This document shows positions 37,365 through 45,116 of a stretch of DNA of 50,800 nt, piece by piece. The translations under genes and the position numbers were made by a program. The notes beneath the pieces are model-generated. The model had not been told where the DNA came from and did not search any database. It was given only the letters and a program-made list of their open reading frames with translations. The stretch spans positions 1 through 50,800 of the forward strand of contig QKED01000059.1 of NCBI GenBank assembly GCA_003252455.1, given 5' to 3'. The first letter of the stretch is position 1. Every line of letters starts with the position of its first letter. The stretch comes from Gammaproteobacteria bacterium. GTDB taxonomy: Bacteria > Pseudomonadota > Gammaproteobacteria > Thiohalomonadales > Thiohalomonadaceae.

Positions 37365-37466
37365 TGCTACGAGTTCTGATGAGGCGGTGCACAGCGCGCT
37401 ACACCACGTGCCTCGCATCCAGTGGTTGGGCGACAACTATCCTGGGGCCCTCGCGGGGCGGCGGCC

Positions 37467-38180
37467 TCAGACTACATGCGGTGCGTCGATGTAGCTCTGA
37501 AACAGTGGTTCCAGCTCCTTGAGCGTCTCGCTGAGCAGGTCCGGCAGGCTCTTGACGAACATATCCAGCAGGACCACGGCATTGACCGTGCCATCTTCAC
37601 GCTGTTCGGTGCGCAGGCGGTCGGCCAGCGCCTTGTTGACCAGCGCCACCTTCTCGTAGAAGTGGTAGAGACCCTTAAGGTCGAGGTCGACGCTCTTGTC
37701 GTGCTGCCAGCGGTAGTACTGGCCGAGCATGTACATGGAGGCGGCGCGGTAGAAGGTCTCTTCGGTGCTGGAGAAGGGGTGATGGAAACGTGCCATGGGA
37801 CGGAAGAAGGCGGTGTAGGGGCAACCGCTAGTGGCCAGGATCAGCCCGATCAGGGCGCGCAGCCCCTCTTGGGCCGAGGTCTGCGAGATCACCACCCGAT
37901 CGTTGGTGATGACCTTGGCCTCGACGTCGTCGATGGAGATCACATCGCCCATCTGCTGCGCCAGCGGCACCAGACGCGCGGCGGCGAGGCAGAAGCTCTC
38001 CTCCAGCGGGTCGAGCGGGCAACCGGCACACTTACGAAAGCCGAGGCGGGTCCACTCGGGCAGTTTGTACGGGTCCAGCCGCTCGACGGGGCGCAGGGTG
38101 GCCTCGTTCAGCACCAGGGTGAAGGTCTCTACCCGACCGCTTGCGAAGCGAAACTCATAGCGATAATCAAGGGTGGTCAT
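37467..38180 (-). CDS. Hypothetical cytoplasmic protein with CxxC motif
   Basis: 237 residues from ATG 38180 (MTTLDYRYEFRFASGRVETF). An N-terminal beta-rich part is followed by FRKCAGCPLDPLEESFCLAAARL, with three cysteines that could bind metal, and a helical C-terminal part (YMLGQYYRWQHDKSVDLDLKGLYHFYEKV). No signal peptide or membrane segment. Similar proteins are found in many gammaproteobacteria, but I cannot name their family with confidence. It is convergent with the cassette-like genes and stands alone. Confidence 0.8.
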   Translation of the reverse strand: MTTLDYRYEFRFASGRVETFTLVLNEATLRPVERLDPYKLPEWTRLGFRKCAGCPLDPLEESFCLAAARLVPLAQQMGDVISIDDVEAKVITNDRVVISQTSAQEGLRALIGLILATSGCPYTAFFRPMARFHHPFSSTEETFYRAASMYMLGQYYRWQHDKSVDLDLKGLYHFYEKVALVNKALADRLRTEQREDGTVNAVVLLDMFVKSLPDLLSETLKELEPLFQSYIDAPHVV

Positions 38181-38591
38181 GGGCGTGGGGAGTGGTGTTG
38201 GGCATGGGAGGGTTGGACCCGGTAGGGTGAGCGTGCCGGGGCAAGGCCGGTGGCACCTCGGGCGTGCGGTCCAGGTGCGACAGTGTGTGTCGACCCTGGC
38301 CCAGCGCCGCGTGTGTAGCGAAGGCCGCGGGTCTCGCGCCGTGACATGGGGTAACGCCCTCCGTGTTTGCCGGTGCGGGCCTAGGCGGGCACCGGCGCGA
38401 TCCGTATGTAGTGGATTTTGCGGGTGTGCGGCCGGGTGATACAAGCGACTGTTTCGCTGTTTACACGGATTTCACATTCACCCCTGGCTCGGTACCGCGC
38501 CCCTCGGGGCGGCCGCGCGGCGCTTGGTGCTGTCCTGCCCGTCGGGGCTGCTTTACACTGGCACCCTTCGTCACGCCGACCCGGGTCACCC
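38181..38591. other. 411-bp gap upstream of the zinc operon
   Basis: Shared upstream region of the divergent hypothetical gene and the zinc operon. It includes a strong hairpin, GCCGGTGC..GCACCGGC at 38369-38394, and a promoter-like TTTACACT at 38552-38559. A Zur box was not recognised with certainty. No additional gene seen. Confidence 0.45.
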
Positions 38592-38897
38592 TTGCTCGTC
38601 ACCCCACATCACCACGCCGCCGCCCTACGCCGACCCCTAGTGTGGCTCTGCGTGGTGCTGCTGTTGTGGCTGCAACTGCAGGCCGTGCTCCACCCGCTGG
38701 AGCACGGCCTGGCGCAGGAGGAGGGGGGGTGTGAACTCTGTATCCACCTGGATGCGCAGGGGCACGGGCTGCCGGTCACCCCCGCTGTGGTGCCCCCCCC
38801 AGCCGTGGCTCCGTGCCCACAGCGGCTTGTACAGACTACGCTTCATCTCGCCACACCGCGCCGCTATCAGAGTCGCGCCCCACCCGCCCTCGCCTGA
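38592..38897 (+). CDS. Small membrane protein of the zinc operon
   Basis: About 101 residues. The start is uncertain: TTG 38592 and GTG 38640 are both in frame before the hydrophobic segment (LVWLCVVLLLWLQLQAVLHP); a longer reading frame begins at 38418. The mature part has His and Cys pairs (HPLEHG, CELCIHLDAQGHG), reminiscent of DUF2946-like proteins found next to metal transporters. It lies 57 bp before zrgA, so it is probably in the same operon and may bind or sense metal. I do not claim a function. Confidence 0.55.
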   Translation: MLVTPHHHAAALRRPLVWLCVVLLLWLQLQAVLHPLEHGLAQEEGGCELCIHLDAQGHGLPVTPAVVPPPAVAPCPQRLVQTTLHLATPRRYQSRAPPALA

Positions 38898-38954
38898 ATC
38901 GCCACCCGAGTGTCTACGCCCCGCCGAGCGGGGCCCAATTAGAGCGAGAGCCCC

Positions 38955-39755
38955 ATGATGAATCGATCTCACCGCCGGGTGCTGGCCAGCGCCTGCGCCA
39001 TCGCCCTCTATTGCACGGCCCACGGCGCCTACGCCGAGTTTCGCCAGCACGGTGCCCATCTCCACGGCAGTGGCCGACTCGATCTAGTCGTCGACGGCCA
39101 AGACCTGCTGTTGGAGCTGGAGAGCCCCGCCATGGACCTGTTCGGCTTCGAGCACCCACCGCGTGACGCCACCGAGCGTGAGGCGGTGGCCGCCACGCGA
39201 GCGCGCCTGTACCGTGCCGAATCACTGTTTCGCCTGCCCGATGCCGCCGCCTGCCGGTTGGTCGAGGTGACGCTGGAGAGCCCCCTGCTGGATGGCACCC
39301 CCGCCGCGGACGAGGGGCAGGCCCGTGACCACGCGGCCTATGACGACGACGCCCACGACCACGACGCCCACGACGCCCACGCCCACGACGCCCACGCCCA
39401 CGACGCCCACGACCACGACGCCCACGACCACGACGCCCACGACCACGACGCCCACGACCACGACGCCCACGACCACGACGCCCACGACCACGACGCCCAC
39501 GACCACGACGCCCACGCTCACGATGCTCACGATGCTCACGATGCTCACGACGACGCGGCCCACGACCACCTCGATCTGCATGCCCGCTACGCCTATCACT
39601 GTGACCAGCCCATGGCCCTCACCGAGCTGGAGCTAGGCTGGTTCGAGCAGTTCCCGGCCAGCCAGAGCCTCAGCGTGCAATGGGTGAGTGCGCAGGGGCA
39701 GGGCGGTGCGTCGTTGAGCGCCGCACAATCGCGTCTGTCGTTGATGGGGGAGTAG
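38955..39755 (+). CDS. zrgA: ZrgA-type periplasmic zinc-uptake protein with His/Asp repeat
   Basis: 266 residues. The signal peptide ends ..AHGAYA; mature N-terminus EFRQHGAHLHGSGRLDLVVD and LLLELESPAMDLFGFEH are the DUF2796/ZrgA signature. Residues ~125-200 are almost entirely a HDHDAHDHDAHD repeat that should bind many zinc ions. The C-terminal domain reads RYAYHCDQPMALTELELGWF. In Vibrio cholerae, ZrgABCDE was described as a zinc importer with such a periplasmic protein. The ABC ATPase follows after 2 bp. Likely controlled by zinc, but no operator was identified. Confidence 0.9.
   Translation: MMNRSHRRVLASACAIALYCTAHGAYAEFRQHGAHLHGSGRLDLVVDGQDLLLELESPAMDLFGFEHPPRDATEREAVAATRARLYRAESLFRLPDAAACRLVEVTLESPLLDGTPAADEGQARDHAAYDDDAHDHDAHDAHAHDAHAHDAHDHDAHDHDAHDHDAHDHDAHDHDAHDHDAHDHDAHAHDAHDAHDAHDDAAHDHLDLHARYAYHCDQPMALTELELGWFEQFPASQSLSVQWVSAQGQGGASLSAAQSRLSLMGE
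39343..39570. repeat. 15-bp tandem repeat encoding DHDAH in zrgA
   Basis: Repeated GACCACGACGCCCAC units with a few shortened or altered copies at both ends (GACGCCCAC, GATGCTCAC). It makes the metal-binding His/Asp tract. Codon identity across copies shows recent expansion; copy number may vary between strains. Confidence 0.9.
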
Positions 39756-39757
39756 CC

Positions 39758-40465
39758 ATGTTTCTACGCGAGATGGCCATCTCCCTGCACAACCTGGAGT
39801 TCCGCTGGCACAAACAGGCGCCGCCGACCCTACTCATCGACCGGCTCGACGTCCCCCGTGGCGAGCGGCTCTTCCTGCGTGGCCCCTCGGGCTCGGGCAA
39901 GAGCACCCTGCTGAGCCTGCTCGGCGGCGTGAGCCAGCCACAGAGCGGCGTGCTGGAGGTGCTCGGCGAGCCGTTCCACCTGATGCGCGGCGCGCGGCGC
40001 GACCGCTTTCGCGCCGACCACATCGGCTTCGTCTTCCAGCTCTTCAACCTGCTCCCCTACCTCTCCATGGTGGAGAACGTCACCCTGCCGTGCCGCTTCT
40101 CCCCCCGGCGCAGCCAACGCCTGCGCGACAAGCAGCGCAGCCCGGAGGAGGAGGCGCTACGCCTGCTCGCCGAGCTGGGGCTGGACGACCCACGCCTGCG
40201 TGGGCGCCCGGTGACCGAACTCTCGGTCGGCCAGCAGCAGCGTGTGGCGGTGGCGCGGGCGCTGATCGGCTCACCCGAGCTGGTGATCGCCGACGAGCCC
40301 ACCTCGGCCCTCGACGCCGACCGCTGCGAACTCTTCCTGCGCCTGTTGGAGGGGGAGTGCGCGGCGGAGGGGATCACCCTGCTCTTCGTCAGCCACGACG
40401 CCAGCCTCGCGCCGCTGTTCGACCGCACCCTCGAACTGGCGGCGCTCAACCGCGCCGTACAGTGA
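39758..40465 (+). CDS. ABC transporter ATP-binding protein (MacB/LolD type)
   Basis: 235 residues from ATG 39758. Walker A GPSGSGKST, Q-loop GFVFQLFNLLPYLSMVENV, signature ELSVGQQQRVAVARAL (VGQQQ variant of LSGGQ) and Walker B LVIADEPTSALD are all present, and the switch His is in FVSHD. This is the MacB/LolD/FtsE class that pairs with FtsX-like permeases. It is 2 bp after zrgA and 11 bp before the permease gene. In the zinc operon it should supply energy, together with the permease, for ZrgA-linked metal handling. Confidence 0.93.
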   Translation: MFLREMAISLHNLEFRWHKQAPPTLLIDRLDVPRGERLFLRGPSGSGKSTLLSLLGGVSQPQSGVLEVLGEPFHLMRGARRDRFRADHIGFVFQLFNLLPYLSMVENVTLPCRFSPRRSQRLRDKQRSPEEEALRLLAELGLDDPRLRGRPVTELSVGQQQRVAVARALIGSPELVIADEPTSALDADRCELFLRLLEGECAAEGITLLFVSHDASLAPLFDRTLELAALNRAVQ

Positions 40466-40476
40466 GGAGCCCGACC

Positions 40477-41736
40477 ATGCCGATTATCATCCTGGCCCTC
40501 AAGAGTCTGTGGAACCGCCGCGCCACCGCGCTGCTCACGCTCCTCTCCATCGCCCTGGCGGTGACCCTGCTGCTCGGCGTCGAGCGCCTGCGCACAGAGG
40601 CGCGCGCGAGCTTCGCCAACACCCTCTCGGCCACCGACCTGGTGGTGGGCGCGCGTAGCGGCCCGGTGCCGCTGCTGCTCTACGCGGTGTTCCGCCTCGG
40701 CAACGCCACCAACAACATCTCTTGGCAGAGCTATCAGGCCATCGCCACACGCCCCGAGGTGGCCTGGACCATCCCCCTCGCCCTCGGCGACGCACACCAG
40801 GGCTATCCGGTGCTCGGCACCACGGCGGCCTACTTCGACCACTATCGCTACGGCCAGCGCCAGCCGCTGCGCCTGGCCCAGGGCGTCCCCTTCAGCGACC
40901 TCTACGACGCCGTGCTCGGCGCCGAGGTGGCCAAGGCGCTCGGCTACCGGCTGGGCGACGCCATCGTACTCAGCCACGGCGCGGGCAAGGTGAGCTTCGT
41001 CGACCACGCCGACAAGCCGTTTCGCGTGGTCGGCATCCTCGCCGCCACCGGCACCCCGGTGGATCGCACCGTGCACGTCAGTCTCGCTGCCATCGAGGCG
41101 ATCCACATCGATTATCAGAACGGCGCGCCGCGCCCCGGCCACAGCCTGAGTGCTGAACAGGCACGGGAGATGGACCTGACGCCGAAGACGCTCACCGCCT
41201 TCCTCGTCGGCCTGCACTCGCGGGTGGCGGTGTTCCGCTTGCAGCGATTCATCAACGACTACCCCGAGGAGCCGCTACTGGCGATCCTCCCCGGTGTCGC
41301 CCTGGGCGAGCTGTGGCAGGTGATCGGCATCGGCGAACAGGCGCTGCTGGCGGTCTCCGCCATGGTGGTGCTGGTGGGGCTGGCGGGGATGCTCACCGCA
41401 CTGCTCGCCGGGCTCGGCGAACGGCGGCGCGAGCTGGCGATCCTGCGCTCGGTGGGGGCGCGCCCGTGGCAGATCTTCACCCTGCTGGTGAGCGAGGCGC
41501 TCACCCTGGCACTGCTCGGCGCCGCCTTCGGCCTCGCCCTGCTCTATCTGCTGCTCGCCTTCAGCGCACCACTGCTCCAGGCGCACTACGGCCTGCAACT
41601 CGGCCTCGGCCTCCCCTCGCGCCACGAGTGGCAGCTGCTCGGCCTGGTGCTCGGTGCCGGATTGGTCGTCGGCAGCATCCCCGCCTGGCGCGCCTACCGC
41701 TACTCCCTGGCCGACGGCATGAGTATCCGCCTATGA
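40477..41736 (+). CDS. ABC transporter permease (FtsX-like)
   Basis: 419 residues from ATG 40477. An N-terminal helix (LWNRRATALLTLLSIALAVT), a large periplasmic loop (~45-275) and three further helices near the C-terminus (ALLAVSAMVVLVGLAGMLTA, LVSEALTLALLGAAFGLALL, LLGLVLGAGLVVGSIPAWRA) form the FtsX/MacB topology. GERRRELAILRSVGARPWQI is the usual coupling segment. MacB-type proteins act by mechanotransmission rather than simple import, which makes a role in zinc uptake less obvious and worth testing. It overlaps the next gene by 4 bp. Confidence 0.93.
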   Translation: MPIIILALKSLWNRRATALLTLLSIALAVTLLLGVERLRTEARASFANTLSATDLVVGARSGPVPLLLYAVFRLGNATNNISWQSYQAIATRPEVAWTIPLALGDAHQGYPVLGTTAAYFDHYRYGQRQPLRLAQGVPFSDLYDAVLGAEVAKALGYRLGDAIVLSHGAGKVSFVDHADKPFRVVGILAATGTPVDRTVHVSLAAIEAIHIDYQNGAPRPGHSLSAEQAREMDLTPKTLTAFLVGLHSRVAVFRLQRFINDYPEEPLLAILPGVALGELWQVIGIGEQALLAVSAMVVLVGLAGMLTALLAGLGERRRELAILRSVGARPWQIFTLLVSEALTLALLGAAFGLALLYLLLAFSAPLLQAHYGLQLGLGLPSRHEWQLLGLVLGAGLVVGSIPAWRAYRYSLADGMSIRL

Positions 41737-42317
41737 GACACCGCCCCATGCACCACCGCCTCATCCTCCTCCTGAGCCTGCTCGGCCTGCTCGCGAGCAC
41801 CACGCTGCACGCCGAGGCCGACCCCTGGGCCGCCAAGCTCAATCCCGCCGGGCTCATCCTCCTCACCTGGGACGACCTGATGCCCCCGGACTACGACGCA
41901 GACGCCCAGGTCGAGGCGCTGAACAAGAAGTACAACCTGGAGCAGTTGGAGGACGACGACCCCAAGGTACGTGCGATCCAGGCGGAGCTACGCGCGCTAT
42001 GGGACCACGCCCCCACCGTCGCCTCCCTCGACGGGCGCCGTGTGCGCCTGCCGGGGCTGGTGATCCCGCTGGAGGCGGATGCCAAGCGCATGAGCGAGTT
42101 CCTCCTGGTGCCCTACTTCGGCGCCTGCATCCATGTACCGCCACCGCCCGCCAACCAGGTGGTCTACGTGCGCACTGCGGCAGACGGGGTGCCCGTGCGT
42201 GAGTTCTACGAGGCCGTGTGGGTCGAGGGGACACTGCGCAGCGAGCACCACGCCAACGACACCGGCGACGCCAGCTACACCCTCGATGTCGAGCGTGTCG
42301 AGAGCTACGAGGAGTAG
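41733..42317 (+). CDS. DUF3299 periplasmic protein (zinc operon)
   Basis: 194 residues with a Sec signal peptide (MHHRLILLLSLLGLLASTTLHA). The DUF3299 core is LRALWDHAPTVASLDGRRVR-LPGLVIPLEADAKRMSEFLL-VPYFGACIHVPPPPANQ, with Cys-x-His as a possible metal site. N-terminal WDDLMPPDY is also conserved in the family. It overlaps the permease stop by 4 bp (ATGA) and is followed, 5 bp later, by a second DUF3299 gene. In the Vibrio zrg operon comparable genes follow the ABC pair. Probably a periplasmic metal-binding or assembly partner. Confidence 0.88.
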   Translation: MRHRPMHHRLILLLSLLGLLASTTLHAEADPWAAKLNPAGLILLTWDDLMPPDYDADAQVEALNKKYNLEQLEDDDPKVRAIQAELRALWDHAPTVASLDGRRVRLPGLVIPLEADAKRMSEFLLVPYFGACIHVPPPPANQVVYVRTAADGVPVREFYEAVWVEGTLRSEHHANDTGDASYTLDVERVESYEE

Positions 42318-42321
42318 CGTC

Positions 42322-42876
42322 GTGTGGCGCCCTCTCCTCCTGTTGTGCGTCTCACTCTGCTTCGGCGCTTGCAGCGACGAGGCACCGCCACCCGACACGG
42401 CGCCCGCCGTGGACCCGACCCTGCTCGACCTCACCTGGCCCGACCTCATCCCCGCCGGGGGCAACCCCGAGACGCTGCACGACCGCGTGGCCAAGGAGCA
42501 GCTCTTCACCCCCGGCAACCACGACCCCTTCTCCCAGGCGGTGATCGACGCGGCGGCGCTGGTCTCCCCGCGCGCACCGCTGCGCACGGAGCTGAACGGG
42601 CGCCGGGTGCGCCTGAGTGGCCTGGTGGTGCCGCTGGAGGGCGACGGCACGCAGATGCGCGAGTTCCTCTTGGTGCCCTACGTCGGTGCCTGCATCCACG
42701 TGCCGCCACCACCGGGCAACCAGCTCATCTGGGTCAAGAGCCCGAGGCCGGTGACGGCGGTGGACCTCTACGGCCCGGTGCAGGTGGTGGGGCGGCTGAA
42801 GGCCGAGTATCTGGCCAGCGACCTGGGGGATGCGGGGTATCAGCTGGAGGCGGAGCAGGTGGCGCCGGTGGAGTAG
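42322..42876 (+). CDS. DUF3299 lipoprotein (zinc operon)
   Basis: 184 residues with a GTG start at 42322. The signal peptide ends in a lipobox (CFGAC), so it is a lipoprotein, while its neighbour is soluble. The DUF3299 core is repeated: LNGRRVRLSGLVVPLEGDGT, then EFLLVPYVGACIHVPPPPGN. It and the gene before it arose by tandem duplication and now differ in their anchoring, which suggests a membrane-attached and a free form. It is the last gene of the zinc operon. Confidence 0.87.
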   Translation: MWRPLLLLCVSLCFGACSDEAPPPDTAPAVDPTLLDLTWPDLIPAGGNPETLHDRVAKEQLFTPGNHDPFSQAVIDAAALVSPRAPLRTELNGRRVRLSGLVVPLEGDGTQMREFLLVPYVGACIHVPPPPGNQLIWVKSPRPVTAVDLYGPVQVVGRLKAEYLASDLGDAGYQLEAEQVAPVE

Positions 42877-42907
42877 CGGGGCCGAATGCGCCTCGCCAGC
42901 GAGGGAC

Positions 42908-43897
42908 TCAGCGGCAGAACGCCTGCGCCTCCTCGAACTCGTCCCAACCCCCAGCATCGGCCCAGTGATAGCCCTCGATGCGATTGCCCATCTGCGCGAA
43001 CTCGGTACAGAGACGCTCGCGGTCACGCACATGCCAGAACCAGGCGCTCATCAGGTAGCGCACGAAGATCGTGCTCTTGCTGGCGACGAAATCGGGGTGG
43101 GCGAGGGAGCGCTCGTAGGCAGTGACGATGTCGCGGCGGATCGCCGGGTCGTCGAGGAAGGCGGCAGCCGCCGCCTCGTCCTCGTCGAACCACTTGAGGT
43201 AGATCCAGTTCTCCAGATAGGCCTTGACCAGGATCGCCGGTAGGTCGCTGCCGTCGCGGGCGTTGGCCGAGGCCTCGCGGGCGAAGGCGATCATCTCCTG
43301 GTTGGAGCCGCCCCACTTCTCGGTCAGGGCAAACACCATCATGCGGTGTGCGCCCCAGTTCTCCGGGTCGCGCTGCTTGGCCTGGTTGAAGTAGTGCCAC
43401 TTGGTCGCGTCGCTGTCGGAGTAGCCGGTGGCCAGACGGATGAGGTGGGTCCAGGGGGTGGGGTCGGCGGGGTTCATCTGCGCGCTCTTGAGCAGGTGCT
43501 CGCGGGCGATGTCGAGGCGGCGGAAGAACTCCCGCCAATCCTCCTCGGTAATGGAGTCTGCACGTCCGCCGCCACGCACCTCCCAGGCCCAGAAGAAGAG
43601 GCGGCTGGCGTAGCAGAGCATGGCGTCCGCCGAGTCGGGCTCGTGGTCGACCCAGCGCTTGAGCGTGTGCAGCGACATCACATGACAGGCCCCCTCGGTG
43701 TAGAAGAAGCGCTCGGCCCAGGTGGTGGTGGCGGCCATACGTTCGCGCAGCGCGCGGTAGTCGTTCGGCTTGCCGAGGAGGTGGTAGACCTCGATATCGC
43801 CGTGGGCGTGGCGTAGCCGCTGCTCCTCGTAGTCGTCTATCGCCTCACCCAGGCCGGGGAAGATAAACCCAAGGATCTTGAATAGGGGATTTACCAT
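42908..43897 (-). CDS. Helical-repeat (TPR-like, DUF4034-like) hypothetical protein
   Basis: 329 residues. A short hydrophobic N-terminus (MVNPLFKILGFIFPGLGEAI) is not a clear signal peptide. The rest is helical with Trp/Tyr and charged pairs (HLLKSAQMNPADPTPWTHLI, QRDPENWGAHRMMVFALTEK) as in TPR-like proteins similar to DUF4034. This suggests a scaffold for protein contacts. It is convergent with the zinc operon and has no linked partner. Confidence 0.78.
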   Translation of the reverse strand: MVNPLFKILGFIFPGLGEAIDDYEEQRLRHAHGDIEVYHLLGKPNDYRALRERMAATTTWAERFFYTEGACHVMSLHTLKRWVDHEPDSADAMLCYASRLFFWAWEVRGGGRADSITEEDWREFFRRLDIAREHLLKSAQMNPADPTPWTHLIRLATGYSDSDATKWHYFNQAKQRDPENWGAHRMMVFALTEKWGGSNQEMIAFAREASANARDGSDLPAILVKAYLENWIYLKWFDEDEAAAAAFLDDPAIRRDIVTAYERSLAHPDFVASKSTIFVRYLMSAWFWHVRDRERLCTEFAQMGNRIEGYHWADAGGWDEFEEAQAFCR

Positions 43898-44120
43898 CTG
43901 TCACTCCTTTGACGTGTTGTCGTGTGTTGTTGTGGTTAGCGCACCTGAGATACGCCGGGTCGCCGGGCGCATGTCTCACCGAGCGGCACGCCTATGATGA
44001 CATGCGCTGGTTACACCCCGTCAAACCCTGAAGTAGTATGCACGACAATGAAATTATCCGTTGATCTCTCGCGCAGGGGCTGCGGCAGAGCCGATGGGTG
44101 GCTGTACAGGGAGGGTGGGT

Positions 44121-45116
44121 ATGAATTTACTGGTGGCGCTCCTGCTTGTGGCGCTTGTGGGGCTTCTCTGGTCGATCTACGGGCAGCGGGTGCGATGGCT
44201 GCTCAATACCTTGCGCTGGTGGCTCCCCGAGATGCCGTCGACCATCCACCTCATCGAGGTCAGCGAGCCACGCTGGCACTACGCCAGGCGGGTGAAGGCG
44301 TATGCCGAGCAGCTGAGGGCCGCTGGCTTCTCGCCCATTGCGGTCTATCGCGTTCCCGAGCTGCGCGGGCTGTTGCGCTGGGCCTTTCAGCGCGAGTCTG
44401 ACGGTGTGGTGGCGCTGATCGTCGACCTACCCGGCGAGGGCTGCTTTCTGGAGTTGCAGTTGCTCTACAGCGAGAGTGCCGGGGCCACGGTGAGCAACAA
44501 TCATCTGTTGGAGGGGACCTCGGAGAATCCCAAGCACCCGCTGCGGGTGATGGCGGATGCCGGTCTGGAGGCGTTGGTCGAACGGCTCCAGGCGCTGAGC
44601 GACGCACGCACGCCCCAGCGCTTCGACCGCACCAGCTATCCCGCCTTTGTCGAGGCGGCCTATCGCTGGGAGATGAAGGCGCTGAGCGACCGAGGCGGGA
44701 TATCCGACGCCGAGCTGCTGCGCATGGAGGAGGGGCAGACACCAGACCCGCAGGCCGTGGCGCGCATGGGTGCGGGCCTGCGTCAGAGCCACTTTGAGCG
44801 CCTACGCCGCGAGTGCATCGCGCGCTACTGTCAGCAGGCGCAAGTCTCGGTGGCGGAGTACGAGGATTGGCGTGGCGCGCTGTTGGTGGTGGCCGATGGG
44901 GACAATATCGCCCTCTTGTCCGATGCCCTCGACGAGGTGATCGCCCTCACCCGCGAGCAGCATGCCCGCTTGGCGCAACTGCCGTACCGCAAGGTCGGCG
45001 CGGCGCCCGCTTTTAATGCCCAGGTGGGCGAGATCATCCCCGGCATCGCCTGCCTCGGGCGCGTGCGCGAGCCGACCAACGCCACCCTCTATCTGCTCCC
45101 GGAGGCGGCCCCATGA
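44121..45116 (+). CDS. Membrane-anchored protein of unknown function, paralogue 1
   Basis: 331 residues from ATG 44121 (good ribosome-binding site GGAGGGTG). An N-terminal membrane helix (LLVALLLVALVGLLWSIYG) is followed by a soluble domain with FSPIAVYRVPELRGLLRWAF, ALIVDLPGEGCFLELQLLYS and a helical segment AFVEAAYRWEMKALSDRGGI..SDAELLRMEE. No catalytic motif is recognised. The next gene overlaps by 4 bp and has the same plan. The N-terminus looks like a single-pass membrane anchor with the bulk in the cytoplasm or periplasm. Confidence 0.8.
   Translation: MNLLVALLLVALVGLLWSIYGQRVRWLLNTLRWWLPEMPSTIHLIEVSEPRWHYARRVKAYAEQLRAAGFSPIAVYRVPELRGLLRWAFQRESDGVVALIVDLPGEGCFLELQLLYSESAGATVSNNHLLEGTSENPKHPLRVMADAGLEALVERLQALSDARTPQRFDRTSYPAFVEAAYRWEMKALSDRGGISDAELLRMEEGQTPDPQAVARMGAGLRQSHFERLRRECIARYCQQAQVSVAEYEDWRGALLVVADGDNIALLSDALDEVIALTREQHARLAQLPYRKVGAAPAFNAQVGEIIPGIACLGRVREPTNATLYLLPEAAP

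Noticed and set aside
39343-39570. CRISPR-like array
   Set aside because: The tandem 15-bp unit has no spacers and is in frame in zrgA, coding the DHDAH tract.
40090-41736. A long plus-strand frame giving a 548-residue fusion
   Set aside because: The N-terminal part is out of frame with the ABC ATPase and Pro/Arg-rich; only the part from 40477 on is the permease.
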